The position numbers and the translations under genes were made by a program. This document shows, in pieces, positions 8,110 to 18,032 of a stretch of 64,000 nucleotides of DNA. Position 1 is the first letter of the stretch; every line of letters begins with the position of its first letter. The DNA lies in assembly GCA_017543265.1 (NCBI GenBank), contig JAFYGI010000060.1, positions 1 through 64,000 of the forward strand. Direction: 5' to 3'. Under the pieces are notes generated by a model. It searched no databases, had not been told where the DNA came from, and worked only from the letters and a program-made list of their open reading frames with translations. The stretch is from Bacillota bacterium (GTDB lineage: Bacteria > Bacillota > Clostridia > Lachnospirales > CAG-274).

Positions 8110-11100
8110 ATGAAACTCAACTTAAAAAGGCGTATTGTAAGTGCAGCGGCAGCTGTGTCGATAATGGTATCGGCTGTGCTTTCGCCCGTGAATGTGTATT
8201 CGCAGGACGAGTGCGATCTGCCGCAGACCGCCGAGATCGTACAGGATGCGGAGTCTGCCGATGATACGCAGTTAATTGAAGAATACCCCGATACACCCGA
8301 GGATAACGATATCCCGGAAGACGGGGAGAGTGCGCCCGTTTTGCGTGAGACCGATATAGAGGCAGAGATAACGACGACCGCCGTTTGCAGCGAGTCGGAC
8401 GGCGATGAGGACAGCGCCCGCGCGGACGGCGTGAGTGACAGCGTAATTACAGGCGGGGGCAGTCTTACGGCCTTTGTTGAAAACGAATATAAAATAACAC
8501 TTGCCTATGACAGCGATGCGGGCATACCCGAGGGTGCGCAGCTTCGTGTTGCGGCCGTACAGCGGGACGACTATGTGTCCGCTGCCGCAGATGCACTTGA
8601 TCTGGCGGAGGACGACTATGTTTTATACACCAGATTTTTTGATATAACGATACTTATGGACGGCACGGAGATAGAGCCGCTTTCGCCCGTTACCGTAACG
8701 GCGGAGCTTCTCGATATGGACGGCGGGGCGGAGGCTCTGCAGGTGGTGCATATCGACGGGGACGGCGCTGTGCCCGTTGAAAGCAGCGTGACGGACGAGG
8801 CCGAGGTCGTGTTTGAGGCCGAGTCGTTTTCGGTATACGGCTTCAGCAGCGTTTTGCATACGGTTTATACGGAACAGTCCGATATTGCGGACATCACGCT
8901 TTACAGCACCGGCGACAGCGTGGACTTTGCGGAGGAATCGATTTTTGTTGAGCCTCCCGAGGAGGGCATAGAGCCGTCAAAGTCTTTTGTGCTTGCGAAC
9001 ACAGATGCGGCGGAGGACACAAGGCTTTGGGTCAAGGCCGAACAGGGCAGCGGAGAGCTTCCGAAGGGTCAAAGCTGTGCGCTTTACAGCGTGCTTGACG
9101 GTAATGCGGGCAATGTAATAATTGAAAATATCGCCGAAAGCGACGGGCTTGTTGCTGTGGACAGCGGCTCGGACGGCGTTGTGCTTATGATAGATACGGG
9201 TTATCGCCGCCTTAATTTCGAGCTGGAGCCAAAGACGGGCACAGCCGTTACTCTGGACGGACTTATGCCCCGTAATGCACAGGCAAAGGCGGTGGATGCC
9301 GCCGACAAATACGGCGAGTATACCATAGCGGCCTGCGATATCACCATTTTGGACGGCAAAAACGAGTATCAGCCCTGTGAGGAACATCCCGTATCGGTGA
9401 CCATAACCGATCCTGCCATAACCCCGAATGAGGGTCTTGGCCTGTGGCATATAAAGGACAACGGCGAAAGAGAGCAGATAACGGATTTTACGGCCGAAAA
9501 CGGCAAAATAAGCTTTACCGCCAAGGGATTCAGCGTATATGAGATAGTGCAGGGCCCCGAACCGTATGAGCCCGATACCCTTTTGCGTGCGGCCACCCTT
9601 GATGAGATCAAGCCCGAAAACGGCAAGGATAAGGGCTTTTATCTGTCCGTAGGCAAAGGGACCAATGGCGGTGCATGTTACTTCAGAAATGTTTTGAACA
9701 CCAAGGCAAGCAACGGTGCGGTCTTTTACATAACCGATAGTCTGGATATACAGGCAGGTGCCGTATGGTATTTTGAACAGGTATCGGCAGATGACAATAC
9801 CTACCGTGTTTACACCTATCCGGCGCTTACGCCCGAAACCAAGAATTATATTTTAAGAAAAACAGACGGTACCGGCAACGCGGTAGACCTGACGACAGAC
9901 CCTACCTTGGCTGTTGTATTTGAAATGCAGGGCTCCGGCGGCTTGTTCTATATGAAGGACAGCACAGGCGACAAGTATTTGCAGTATTCAAACAGCGGAG
10001 GGGGCATAAGGTTTTACGACGGCACGGGCGATGACAAAAACAGTAAGATAGCGCTGACCTATGCCTCGGTTATGAATGTGCCGGACGATTATTACGGCTT
10101 TGACGGCAAGACCTGCGCCCTGATACACGCAAGCACTTCAAACGGCATTACCACGGGCTACGGTCCGACGACAACGGCGGCAGCGGATGCGACCCGCCTG
10201 CGTGCCGAGGATGTGGTAGTAAAGATAAACGGCTACGACCATACGAGCGAATTGTATGTTACGCTGTCGGGCGGGGACCTGGCAATGTTTACTTTCCACA
10301 CGGTGGGCGGGGACAGGTACCTTTTGTCAACAACTATAGGTGAAGATACAAAATATCTTAAGATAGAGGAGTCGGCGCTTTCGTTTGTTGACGAGGACGA
10401 GGCCTCCGAAATAACGGTCGTTCCGGGCAAGGGCGATTACAGCGGCAGGATAAGGCTTGTTTACAAGGGCATAAATCTGGCCTATACAAACAAAACATTT
10501 TATGCAAGCGCCAACGGCGGCGCATGGCTCTGGCCTGCACTGCCGTCGAGCTATCAGGACGACGATTTTGTTATCTATTCCGCAAAGAAGGCAAGCGTAT
10601 CCAATAAAAACATTACCACGGGCAGCGAGATAATCGTCTATACCCGTATCTGGAACGATGCCGAGTCAAGATATGATTTTTATGCCGTAAATCATGACGG
10701 TACCCTTGTACCCTGCTATGAGCGCGGTAATTCCATAATGTGGATAGGCAGCAAAATAAATACGCTTTTGTGGGAATTTACGGAGTATACCTATGCCGAC
10801 GGCACTCCGAACCATTATTACGAGTTTTATAACCCGTATTCGGGTAAGTACCTTGCACCGCAGATGTCGTCGCAGGAGGGCGGACAGGTGCTTTCGGACA
10901 ATACGATAGGCGTAAATCTTCCGGGCAGAAAAAGCGACGGCTATTATACGCAGATAACGGCGTGGGACGACCCGTATTATGCGTATGCAAGCTTAAAGGC
11001 GGACGGCACGGAAAAATTGACATCATGCCACCGCTTTGACAACGACACGGCGACATTCTACTTTGCATCCATGGAGCCGATCGCATCGCAGGATCTTACG

Positions 11101-14100
11101 GAGATAGAGACTGTTGACAACGGCGAGTACGGTATTAAAATGAGAATGGTGGATTTTAACGGCGAATTGGTAAAAATTGGCAGTACAACATCCACAAAAA
11201 AACAGAACGACGTAATGGGCGAGTCCACATATACGAACGGCAAGGTCGGCAGATACGGCCTGCTTAAAACCGATATGACGGCGGGCTATCCCACGGCAAA
11301 GCTGACGGGGAAATCCCTTTCGGAGCTTTTTAACGAGTCGGAGCCGGTAAACCACCTGTTTATAGAAAGTACGCACAGAGCCAGCGGCTATTTTGAATAT
11401 GACAGCTGTCAGAATTTTGCTACCCTGATCGGAGGCAGCGGGCAGCCGGAATACGCAAGGGACGAGGACAATAACCTGCTGACCGATGAAGACGGAGAAA
11501 ATTATTACAACTTTAAGGTCTACAAGGAACTGGGTACGATAGATACCGGTGTGAAAGACAGTTACAAGCACGGACAGTTTATGCCGTATAATACCATATC
11601 TCCGGATGTTTTTTCCGAGAAAAATCCCGAAAACCTCCTCGATGCGGAGCAAAATCCTCTGCCGGAGACCGACCCGCGCAAATATGAGCCGCTGTGCAAG
11701 ATAGCTTCCCCCGACTATTACTTCGGTATGGAGCTTGCAGCGGGCTTTGTACAGACACCGAGCGGCAAGGATGCATGGGATCACGATATTATATTTGAGT
11801 TTACGGGCGACGACGATTTCTGGCTGTATGTTGACGGCGAGCTCGTTATCGACCTGGGCGGCATACATTCCGCGATCCCCGGCAGCGTAAACTTTAAAAC
11901 GGGAGAGGTAAACGTAAACAACTGTACAGGCAAAAGCTCGGAGATAAACAGGATATACAATACCATCTACACCCAGCATAATGAAAACGCAACACAGCAG
12001 CAGCTTACCGACTTCAGAAATATGCTTTATAAGCCGGGCGGCAAAAACGACCCGCAGCCCAATACGCTTACGCTTAAGGAAATATTTGCGGCCAACTTCA
12101 TTTCGCGCTACTTTGCGGAGCATCCCGACGCATCCGCGGACGAGGCTTATACACAGGCCTGCGCATATATCGGCGGATATTTTGAGGCCGATGCGAACGG
12201 AACATACGGCTGTGAGGATATTTTCAAGGATTACTCGACGCACGAAATGAAAATATTCTATATGGAGCGCGGCGCGGGTGCATCAAACCTGCATATGCGT
12301 TTTAACCTCAGTGACGTTAAGCCCGGACAGGTCGTGCTTTCAAAGGAACTTGAGGGCTCCAGCGATATAGATTTCAGCCTTGTGCGTTATCCTTATCAGA
12401 TATGGTATAAGCCCGAAAATTCCACATCGCAGGAAAATGACGGCTATATCCTGCTGGGCAATGTTCCCGCGAGCGGCGGCGATCAGGGCGAGATATATGT
12501 TACCGACCCTACGTCGAATGCACCTGTTGATTTTCGGTCGTCATATACCGTGCGCGATGTGACAAACGGCGATATAACATACGAAAATGTATATTTCCTT
12601 AATCCGGGCAAGAAAATGGCGATAACCTTCCCGAGTGAGCTGATAGGCTACTATATCGTGGAATGCGGTGTTAACAAGGATGTTTATTCGAGCGTTTACG
12701 GCAATAATGTCGAGCTTGCGCCCACGGATACCGCAAATGTCTATTATAAGGATTATGCGGTAAGCAAGATGTCCGTTAAGGAAAGACCGAGCGTCAATAT
12801 CAAAAACGTGGTCGATTCGTCAGCGCTGCGTACTCTTTCCATTAAAAAGAATTTGTACAGCGAGCTTGTTGACGAAAACGATGTAATATACAGCGGTGCA
12901 AGAGACCCCGTCAAGGACGCAAGAGCAGATGCGTGCCTGCTTAGCAGGGACGACGATGATACCGAGTTCAGCTTCCGTCTGTATCTTGGCGATACAGAAA
13001 GCAGCATAGATTCTTTGCCTTACGCAAATATGCACAAATACAGGGTAAAGGACGAGAACGGCAATTACTGTAAATGGGTGAGAGGTACGGGCTTTGTATC
13101 AACTGGCAAAAATGATCTTTCACAGTTTACCGATGAGGAAGAATTGTCCGTGACCTTCGAGACCTCCATGAACGGTTCTATCTCGAAGATACCTGCGGGC
13201 TTTACGGTGGAGGTGCCGGGCATTCTGGTCGGCACAAAATTCAGGGTCGAGGAAAGGGAAAACGAGCTTCCAAAGGGCTACAGACTGATGCAGTACGAGC
13301 GTATCGACGGCACCTATCTGCTGACCGAGGGCGATACACCCAATGCGGGTGTGATACGCGCCAACTCCTCGCCGAAAATGACGATAAAAAACAGGCGCGG
13401 CTGGGGTCTTACGGCACAAAAATTCTGGTCGGACGACGGATATGTCGGCTGGCATTATCCGGTATATATTGCCGTATATATCAAAAACGGCAGTACGGAA
13501 GAATTGCTTCCCGGCACGGTAAGGGAGATAACAAAGGATTCGTTATCGGCCTACTATTACTTTGACGAGCTGGAAAGCGGCCATACGTTCGCGGACTATG
13601 TCGTGCGCGAGGTCACGCTTGATGACCCGCACTATGACGGCAGCGGCGCTTTGGTGTATAACGGCACACCCGTAAAGGTTGACAGCGGTGCCTTTGTAAA
13701 TGTGGATGTACAGCAGGTAAACCTTTCGGATACCAATGTATATAATTACGAATATGCCGTGACCTACGAGCAGGGTACGGCTTCGGGCGCACGGGGCGCA
13801 AAGGCGATAGTCAATGTCCGCACCGACAAAGTATACAACACACGAAGCGGCGGCATAATGATAGACCTGGGCGCATACAAGGCGGTAAATGCGGCGACAA
13901 ACATGGTCGCACAGCCGCTGGCGGGCGGCAAATTCAAGCTCACGCTTTACCGCACGACCGACCCCGAAAAGACTGTTTATACACAGCAGGCAAGCTATGA
14001 CTTTGTTACGGGAAGCGACGGTATCGTGACTATCCTCTACAACTTCATGCGCAAGACCGATGCGATGGATGCGTATTATTTGCTGGAGGAGATACAGTCT

Positions 14101-15117
14101 CCCGCAGGCTATGTCGGCATTTCACATCCCGTGAAGTTTGATGTGGAAAAGGTGAACGGCGTTGATGTTGTTACCCTGTACGATGATGAAAACGGTGACT
14201 GGAAGGCTATCAATGCAAGGCCGGACGATGATGACGTGCTTATAGCCAATTTGAATATCTTTAACAAGCCGTTTAACTTCCGTGCCATCAAGTTTGAGGC
14301 AGGAAACTCCGCAAATACGCTCGGCAGTGTAGTTTTTGCCCTGTACAGACAGGTAAAGGGCGGCAACGGTGCAGGGGTGAAGGATTACAGGCCCATAAGC
14401 GGATACGAGCATCTCGAGACCGATGCCGAGGGCGTTATCGACAAGATAAATCAGGAGCTTGAACTGGGTACTTATTACCTGACGGAGCTTTCTCCGCTGA
14501 CGGGCTTTGAAAATCTTCTCGGCGATATCATATTTACCGTTACGGAGCTCGGCGGCGTAACTCTTGTATCGGCACCTGCAGGGGTGGAGCTGAACGAGGA
14601 CATGGACGAATCGGGTATGAAAACTCTGGATCTCAGTATCCCGAACAGAAGAAACACCGTGGATGCATACATAACCGTACATAAAACCGTAGCGGGCAAT
14701 ATGGGCGATAAGAACAAGGAGTTTACGTTCACGTTTACCGTTGACGGCGCGGCCGCAGGTGCTTTGTTCGTCTGGACAAAAAACGGCACGGCGCAGACGT
14801 CGATCCATTCGGGCGAAACATTTACATTAAAGCACGGCGATACGGCTGTCTTTACCGTAACAAACGGCAGGACCGTCACAATAACCGAGACCGCCGAGGG
14901 CTATACGACAACCTTCAAAAAGGGCAGCGATGCGGAGACAGACGGCAGCAGTATCAGCTTTACCGTTGCGGGCGATACGACAGTTGAGGTCACAAACACG
15001 CTCAACATGGCAGTTCCAACGGATGTTGCGCATCATACTGCCGCATTTGCCATCTTGTTTATGTTTGCGGTATTAAGCATTATCATTAAAATAAAAGAAA
15101 ACGGTATCGGCAGATAA
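8110..15117 (+). CDS. Giant pilus-associated adhesin: fibro-slime domain, CnaB/SpaA domains, AVPTD anchor
   Basis: Secreted surface protein of ~2335 residues. Start 8110 (MKLNLKRR) gives a clean signal peptide; an in-frame ATG at 8068 would add 14 residues with a poor signal. The N-terminal part has two similar modules ending in a ...F(E/T)A(E/K)xFSVY motif. The middle (~500-1080) has aromatic-rich modules I cannot assign. A fibro-slime/PA14-like domain lies at ~1086-1407 (DDDFWLYVDGELVIDLGG, YFGMELAAGF, MRFNLSDVKPG). Then come a CnaB domain (~1762, WGLTAQKFWSDDG), SpaA domains (~1937, ~2056) and an FctA-type terminal domain (~2186, HKTVAGNMGDKNKEFTF). The end is AVPTD (~2301), a membrane span and a short basic tail, a variant class B-type sorting signal. 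Its position opposite the pilin-sortase operon suggests a tip adhesin comparable to Cpa. Confidence 0.85.
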   Translation: MKLNLKRRIVSAAAAVSIMVSAVLSPVNVYSQDECDLPQTAEIVQDAESADDTQLIEEYPDTPEDNDIPEDGESAPVLRETDIEAEITTTAVCSESDGDEDSARADGVSDSVITGGGSLTAFVENEYKITLAYDSDAGIPEGAQLRVAAVQRDDYVSAAADALDLAEDDYVLYTRFFDITILMDGTEIEPLSPVTVTAELLDMDGGAEALQVVHIDGDGAVPVESSVTDEAEVVFEAESFSVYGFSSVLHTVYTEQSDIADITLYSTGDSVDFAEESIFVEPPEEGIEPSKSFVLANTDAAEDTRLWVKAEQGSGELPKGQSCALYSVLDGNAGNVIIENIAESDGLVAVDSGSDGVVLMIDTGYRRLNFELEPKTGTAVTLDGLMPRNAQAKAVDAADKYGEYTIAACDITILDGKNEYQPCEEHPVSVTITDPAITPNEGLGLWHIKDNGEREQITDFTAENGKISFTAKGFSVYEIVQGPEPYEPDTLLRAATLDEIKPENGKDKGFYLSVGKGTNGGACYFRNVLNTKASNGAVFYITDSLDIQAGAVWYFEQVSADDNTYRVYTYPALTPETKNYILRKTDGTGNAVDLTTDPTLAVVFEMQGSGGLFYMKDSTGDKYLQYSNSGGGIRFYDGTGDDKNSKIALTYASVMNVPDDYYGFDGKTCALIHASTSNGITTGYGPTTTAAADATRLRAEDVVVKINGYDHTSELYVTLSGGDLAMFTFHTVGGDRYLLSTTIGEDTKYLKIEESALSFVDEDEASEITVVPGKGDYSGRIRLVYKGINLAYTNKTFYASANGGAWLWPALPSSYQDDDFVIYSAKKASVSNKNITTGSEIIVYTRIWNDAESRYDFYAVNHDGTLVPCYERGNSIMWIGSKINTLLWEFTEYTYADGTPNHYYEFYNPYSGKYLAPQMSSQEGGQVLSDNTIGVNLPGRKSDGYYTQITAWDDPYYAYASLKADGTEKLTSCHRFDNDTATFYFASMEPIASQDLTEIETVDNGEYGIKMRMVDFNGELVKIGSTTSTKKQNDVMGESTYTNGKVGRYGLLKTDMTAGYPTAKLTGKSLSELFNESEPVNHLFIESTHRASGYFEYDSCQNFATLIGGSGQPEYARDEDNNLLTDEDGENYYNFKVYKELGTIDTGVKDSYKHGQFMPYNTISPDVFSEKNPENLLDAEQNPLPETDPRKYEPLCKIASPDYYFGMELAAGFVQTPSGKDAWDHDIIFEFTGDDDFWLYVDGELVIDLGGIHSAIPGSVNFKTGEVNVNNCTGKSSEINRIYNTIYTQHNENATQQQLTDFRNMLYKPGGKNDPQPNTLTLKEIFAANFISRYFAEHPDASADEAYTQACAYIGGYFEADANGTYGCEDIFKDYSTHEMKIFYMERGAGASNLHMRFNLSDVKPGQVVLSKELEGSSDIDFSLVRYPYQIWYKPENSTSQENDGYILLGNVPASGGDQGEIYVTDPTSNAPVDFRSSYTVRDVTNGDITYENVYFLNPGKKMAITFPSELIGYYIVECGVNKDVYSSVYGNNVELAPTDTANVYYKDYAVSKMSVKERPSVNIKNVVDSSALRTLSIKKNLYSELVDENDVIYSGARDPVKDARADACLLSRDDDDTEFSFRLYLGDTESSIDSLPYANMHKYRVKDENGNYCKWVRGTGFVSTGKNDLSQFTDEEELSVTFETSMNGSISKIPAGFTVEVPGILVGTKFRVEERENELPKGYRLMQYERIDGTYLLTEGDTPNAGVIRANSSPKMTIKNRRGWGLTAQKFWSDDGYVGWHYPVYIAVYIKNGSTEELLPGTVREITKDSLSAYYYFDELESGHTFADYVVREVTLDDPHYDGSGALVYNGTPVKVDSGAFVNVDVQQVNLSDTNVYNYEYAVTYEQGTASGARGAKAIVNVRTDKVYNTRSGGIMIDLGAYKAVNAATNMVAQPLAGGKFKLTLYRTTDPEKTVYTQQASYDFVTGSDGIVTILYNFMRKTDAMDAYYLLEEIQSPAGYVGISHPVKFDVEKVNGVDVVTLYDDENGDWKAINARPDDDDVLIANLNIFNKPFNFRAIKFEAGNSANTLGSVVFALYRQVKGGNGAGVKDYRPISGYEHLETDAEGVIDKINQELELGTYYLTELSPLTGFENLLGDIIFTVTELGGVTLVSAPAGVELNEDMDESGMKTLDLSIPNRRNTVDAYITVHKTVAGNMGDKNKEFTFTFTVDGAAAGALFVWTKNGTAQTSIHSGETFTLKHGDTAVFTVTNGRTVTITETAEGYTTTFKKGSDAETDGSSISFTVAGDTTVEVTNTLNMAVPTDVAHHTAAFAILFMFAVLSIIIKIKENGIGR

Positions 15118-15186
15118 ATTTGTGTTTTAAGAGGAAGTTATGTAACATTTTTACTATACTTTTCGTTAAATAAATAACACAATAAC

Positions 15187-15230
15187 AAAACGGGAAAATA
15201 ACCAACAGTTGGCTTGTTTTCCCGTTTTTT
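15187..15230 (+). terminator. Terminator after adhesin
   Basis: AAAACGGGAAAA pairs perfectly with TTTTCCCGTTTT across an 18-base loop, followed by TT. An inner CCAAC/GTTGG dyad lies in the loop. Confidence 0.8.
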
Positions 15231-15311
15231 GTTGTAAAAAAAGCACTAAATAAATGGTAAAAATACACAAAAAAAAGTAAAAATATCATTAATCTGTTTC
15301 TGTGAAAAACC

Positions 15312-15340
15312 TTGACCCTATGTTTATGTTATCTTATAAT
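15312..15340 (+). promoter_or_regulatory. Promoter of xylanase gene
   Basis: TTGACC, 17 bases, then TATAAT, 50 bases before the start codon. Confidence 0.75.
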
Positions 15341-15390
15341 AATATTGTAAGATTTTTGAAAAACTTTTGCAAAATAGGGAGGAATTTTTT

Positions 15391-17781
15391 ATGAAGATCA
15401 AGGCATCGGTCAGACGACTGGTTTCCGCAATTCTTGCAAGTGCTATGCTGATACCCAACATGGGCATTAATGTAAGCGCTGCAAGCACATGTACCGTAAA
15501 CGCAGACAAGACCTATCAGACGATAGACGGCTTCGGCGGCATCAACCTTCCCGAGTGGATCTCACAGGGCGATATGACAGCCGCACAGGTACAAAAGGCA
15601 TTTGGTAACGGCAACGATGAGTTGGGACTTACCATCCTGCGTATTTATGTAAGTGACAACAGCAATGATTGGTATCGTGCAGTACCTACAGCAAAGCGTG
15701 CACAGGCACTCGGCGCAAAGGTATTCGCTACACCGTGGAACCCTCCGGCAAGCATGAGAACAAACGGCCAGGGCAATATCCAGACAGGTAAATATCAGCT
15801 CAGAAAAGACAAGTGGGCAGATTATGCAAAGCACCTCAACAATTATGTAAAATATATGGAAGGACAGGGCATCAACCTTTACTCTGTTTCAATACAGAAC
15901 GAGCCCGACTACGCAGCAGAGTGGACATACTGGAGCGCAAGCGACCTTGCAAGCTTCGCAGCACAGTACGGCAAGACTGTTACCAACGGAACAAAAGCAA
16001 AGCTTATGTCTCCCGAGAGCTTCCAGTACAGAAAAGACATCTACAATGCAATTTTAAATAACTCTACAGCAAAGAACAATATCGGTGTTTGGGGCACACA
16101 CTTCTACGGCACACCCAGATCGTGGATGGACTTCCCCGCACTTGAAAACTCCGGCAAGCCTATCTGGATGACCGAGGTTTATGTTCCCAACAGTGACAGC
16201 AATTCGGCTAACAGATGGCCCGAGGCTCTTCAGGTTTCCGAGAACATCCACAACGGTCTTGTTGTAGGTAACCTCAGCGCTTATGTATGGTGGTACATCC
16301 GCCGCGGCTACAGCCCCATGACAGAAGACGGCAAGCTCTCCAAGAGAGGCTACTGCATGGCTCAGTATTCAAAGTTCGTTCGTCCCGGCGATGTTCGTGT
16401 TGACGTAACAGAGCAGCCTGCAAGCAACGTTTATGTTTCGGCATATAAGAACAACAAAAATCAGGTTACTATCGTTGCGGTAAACAACAGCGACAGCGGC
16501 TATACACAGGCATTCTCGCTTGGCAACAAGAAGATCAGCGATGTTGACAGATGGCGTACATCTTCAAACGAAAATCTTGCAAAGACAGATAACCTTTCCT
16601 ACAGCGGCAGCGGCTTCAACGCACAGCTTCCCGCACGCAGCGTTTCCACATTCGTTGTAACACTCGGCGGTTCAAGCTCAAGCAGCAGCAACAATAATAA
16701 CAACAATAATAACAACAACTCAGGCTCTTCATCCAGCAGCAGCGGTACACAGCCCAACGATTACGGCTGGTACTTCGACAGCACATTTGAGAGCGGTACA
16801 GACAGCTGGTCGGGCAGAGGCGCAGCAAGCGTTGCATCAAGCTCAAGCCAGAAGTATGTTGGCAGCAAATCTCTTTATGTATCGGGCAGAACAGCTACAT
16901 GGAACGGTGCATCAAAGTCTCTTGACACAGCAACCTATGTACCCGGCAAGGCGTACAGCTTCAGCACAAATGTTAAGTATACAAGCGGCAACAATACAGA
17001 GCCTTTCTACCTGAAGCTTCAGTATGATGCAAACGGCTCAACACATTACGCTTCCATCGCAGAGGCAACAGTTTCAAAGGGCAGCTGGACACAGCTTGCA
17101 AACAAGAACTTTACAATACCTTCGGGTGCAAGCAATATGCAGCTTTATGTAGAAACAGGCAGCACAAAGTGTGACTTCTACATGGACGAAGCTATCGTTG
17201 CAAAGGCAGGCACAACTATCAGCGGTGCAGGCAGCGGCTCAAGTTCTTCAAGTTCAAGCAGCAGCAACAATAACAACAATAACAGCAACACAAATACAGG
17301 CAACACAAACACAGGCAGCACAACAAGCGGCGAGTGGAAGTCCAAGAGCTGGAACTTCTCCGACTCACAGTTCAACGGCCTGCGTACAGTAACAAGCAAC
17401 GTTACTATCGACGGTATCACGCTTCTTGCAAACAGCAGCAAGCCCGTATCCGTTCCTTCCGCACCTCAGACATTAGACGGCACAACATATAAGTATTGCC
17501 TTGCTCTGGGCGGCGGCGGAAACATGACATACCGTGCTGTAAGAGTACCCGTAAGCGGCTCTACAGTATTAAAGATCACTGCTAAATCAACAGGCAGCGA
17601 TACAAGAACACTTCTTGTTGTAAACGACAGCGGCCAGCAGGTTGGCTCTATCGACGTAAACGGTACACTTGCAACAGGTCAGGTTACGATCAACGGCAAC
17701 GGCAACCTTTACATCTACTCCAAGAAAAACGGTATCAACATCTACAAGATGCAGATAGATACAACAGGTTCTATCCAGTAA
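15391..17781 (+). CDS. GH30 (subfamily 8-type) glucuronoxylanase with CBM22-like domain
   Basis: Secreted xylan-degrading enzyme of 796 residues. Start 15391 is preceded by GGGAGG at 8 bases; a TTG at 15367 is less likely. After the signal peptide (ending NVSA) the GH30 catalytic domain has acid/base Glu171 in IQNEPDY and nucleophile Glu262 in WMTEVYV. The loop YIRRGYSP ... SKRGYCMAQYSKFVRPG resembles subfamily 8 enzymes, in which an Arg binds the 4-O-methylglucuronate branch. An Asn/Ser linker leads to a CBM22-like module (~457-608), a second Ser/Asn/Thr linker, and a C-terminal β-sandwich-like module (~649-796) I cannot name. There is no dockerin or anchor, so it is probably free. Codon use (ACA, GCT, AAG, AAC) is more biased than in neighbours, which suggests high expression. 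Confidence 0.9.
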   Translation: MKIKASVRRLVSAILASAMLIPNMGINVSAASTCTVNADKTYQTIDGFGGINLPEWISQGDMTAAQVQKAFGNGNDELGLTILRIYVSDNSNDWYRAVPTAKRAQALGAKVFATPWNPPASMRTNGQGNIQTGKYQLRKDKWADYAKHLNNYVKYMEGQGINLYSVSIQNEPDYAAEWTYWSASDLASFAAQYGKTVTNGTKAKLMSPESFQYRKDIYNAILNNSTAKNNIGVWGTHFYGTPRSWMDFPALENSGKPIWMTEVYVPNSDSNSANRWPEALQVSENIHNGLVVGNLSAYVWWYIRRGYSPMTEDGKLSKRGYCMAQYSKFVRPGDVRVDVTEQPASNVYVSAYKNNKNQVTIVAVNNSDSGYTQAFSLGNKKISDVDRWRTSSNENLAKTDNLSYSGSGFNAQLPARSVSTFVVTLGGSSSSSSNNNNNNNNNNSGSSSSSSGTQPNDYGWYFDSTFESGTDSWSGRGAASVASSSSQKYVGSKSLYVSGRTATWNGASKSLDTATYVPGKAYSFSTNVKYTSGNNTEPFYLKLQYDANGSTHYASIAEATVSKGSWTQLANKNFTIPSGASNMQLYVETGSTKCDFYMDEAIVAKAGTTISGAGSGSSSSSSSSSNNNNNNSNTNTGNTNTGSTTSGEWKSKSWNFSDSQFNGLRTVTSNVTIDGITLLANSSKPVSVPSAPQTLDGTTYKYCLALGGGGNMTYRAVRVPVSGSTVLKITAKSTGSDTRTLLVVNDSGQQVGSIDVNGTLATGQVTINGNGNLYIYSKKNGINIYKMQIDTTGSIQ

Positions 17782-17797
17782 TATCATTACAAACAAA

Positions 17798-17824
17798 AAT
17801 ACGGGGTCTTCGGATCCCGTATTT
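17798..17824 (+). terminator. Terminator after xylanase
   Basis: ATACGGGGTC-TTCG-GATCCCGTAT, a 10-bp stem with one wobble and a UUCG tetraloop, followed by TTTATTT. Confidence 0.9.
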
Positions 17825-17853
17825 TATTTGGCAGATCAGTCTTTTACAAAATG

Positions 17854-17873
17854 GGAAATTGCCTGCAATTTCC
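17854..17873. repeat. 20-bp near-perfect dyad between xylanase and spoIVB
   Basis: GGAAATTGC-CT-GCAATTTCC, two perfect 9-bp arms. The loop is too short for an ordinary terminator and no T run follows. An operator or small RNA stem is possible. The rest of the 17825-18032 gap holds only AT-rich sequence and a weak sigma-G-like pair (GAATA 17916-17920, CATAAAA 17938-17944). Confidence 0.5.
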
Positions 17874-18032
17874 GATGTTATGATTATGCAGCAGAAATAT
17901 ATTTTTGCATAATACGAATATCAGTTGGCGGCAAGTCCATAAAAAGTTTTTTTCATAATTTTACAAAGCATAATACCGTCTTTTTGTACAAACATTAAAG
18001 GAGTACCCAATACAAAAAGGCGGTGTTTTATT

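Noticed and set aside
7708-8110. Invertible promoter between pilin and adhesin
   Set aside because: The only matching ends are short GGAGGG ribosome-site-like segments; no inverted repeat long enough for a recombinase was seen.
11023-12243. 406-residue reading frame on the minus strand inside the adhesin gene
   Set aside because: It is antisense to a gene with clear domains, has no ribosome site and its protein shows no family pattern. A shadow frame.
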